Assembly (NCBI GenBank): GCA_934667865.1
Contig: CAKUMR010000100.1
Coordinates: 1-5,204, forward strand
DNA from: an uncultured Oscillospiraceae bacterium
Lineage (GTDB): Bacteria; Bacillota_A; Clostridia; Oscillospirales; Oscillospiraceae
Length of the DNA: 5,204 bases
Direction: 5' to 3'
Positions 5,179-5,204 of the stretch are shown piece after piece. The notes under the pieces are model-generated. The model was not told the DNA's origin. It saw nothing but the letters and a program-made list of their open reading frames with translations, and did not search any database. The position numbers and the translations under genes were made by a program. Within the stretch, counting starts at the first letter, position 1. The number at the start of each line of letters is the position of its first letter.

Positions 5179-5204
5179 TTACTCTGCCTTAAACGGAATA
5201 TTGT
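5179..5204 (-). CDS. C-terminal end of an upstream BspA-like LRR protein
   Basis: Only the last seven whole codons and the stop are inside the window, reading N-I-P-F-K-A-E-stop. This matches the end of the following lipoprotein (N-I-P-F-Q-A-E-stop) except for one residue, and the DNA matches at 24 of 26 bases. The gene is therefore almost certainly a paralogue, lying 7 bases upstream of the complete copy on the same strand. Nothing can be said about its length or N-terminus. Confidence 0.72.

Overview
The window is a stretch of one tightly packed, unidirectional gene cluster. Every supported gene lies on the minus strand, so transcription runs from high to low coordinates. In that order the genes are: the last codons of a BspA-like leucine-rich-repeat (LRR) protein (5204-5179), a complete LRR lipoprotein (5171-4533), a TadE-like pseudopilin (4499-3723), a TadV/CpaA-type A24 prepilin peptidase (3688-3005), a membrane-anchored TPR plus WG-repeat protein (2995-1688), a DUF6382-like/FHA-domain protein with a long Pro/Ala linker (1661-63), and the first 16 codons of a probable PP2C-type protein phosphatase (48-1). 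The gaps are 7, 33, 34, 9, 26 and 14 bases. I see no internal terminator or convincing internal promoter, so an operon is likely. No stretch above 300 bases lacks a gene.

The organism is probably a moderately GC-rich Firmicute of the class Clostridia, with an Oscillospirales-type gut bacterium as best guess. The reasons are strong GGAGG-type ribosome binding sites, a Gram-positive lipoprotein signal, a BspA-type LRR lipoprotein, WG repeats, and the pairing of a Tad-type (type IVb) pilus gene set with a DUF6382-FHA protein. This assignment rests on remembered family distributions, not on a search.

Functionally, the middle of the window belongs to a Tad/Flp pilus locus: the pseudopilin carries a type IV prepilin cleavage motif and the next gene encodes the peptidase expected to cut it. 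The left end is a phospho-threonine signalling module: an FHA reader with two copies of an E-T-T-V-L motif just before the FHA domain, followed at once by a PP2C phosphatase start. The simplest reading is that pilus assembly or another envelope process is controlled by Ser/Thr phosphorylation; a kinase gene would be expected just beyond the left edge. The WG-repeat protein between the two halves is anchored by one N-terminal membrane segment and probably acts as an extracytoplasmic scaffold. The LRR lipoproteins at the right edge form a tandem pair and may be an independent insertion upstream of the pilus genes.

Base composition changes along the window. The FHA gene is very GC-rich (Pro/Ala codons), the WG and peptidase genes are intermediate, and the LRR part of the lipoprotein gene is clearly more AT-rich.
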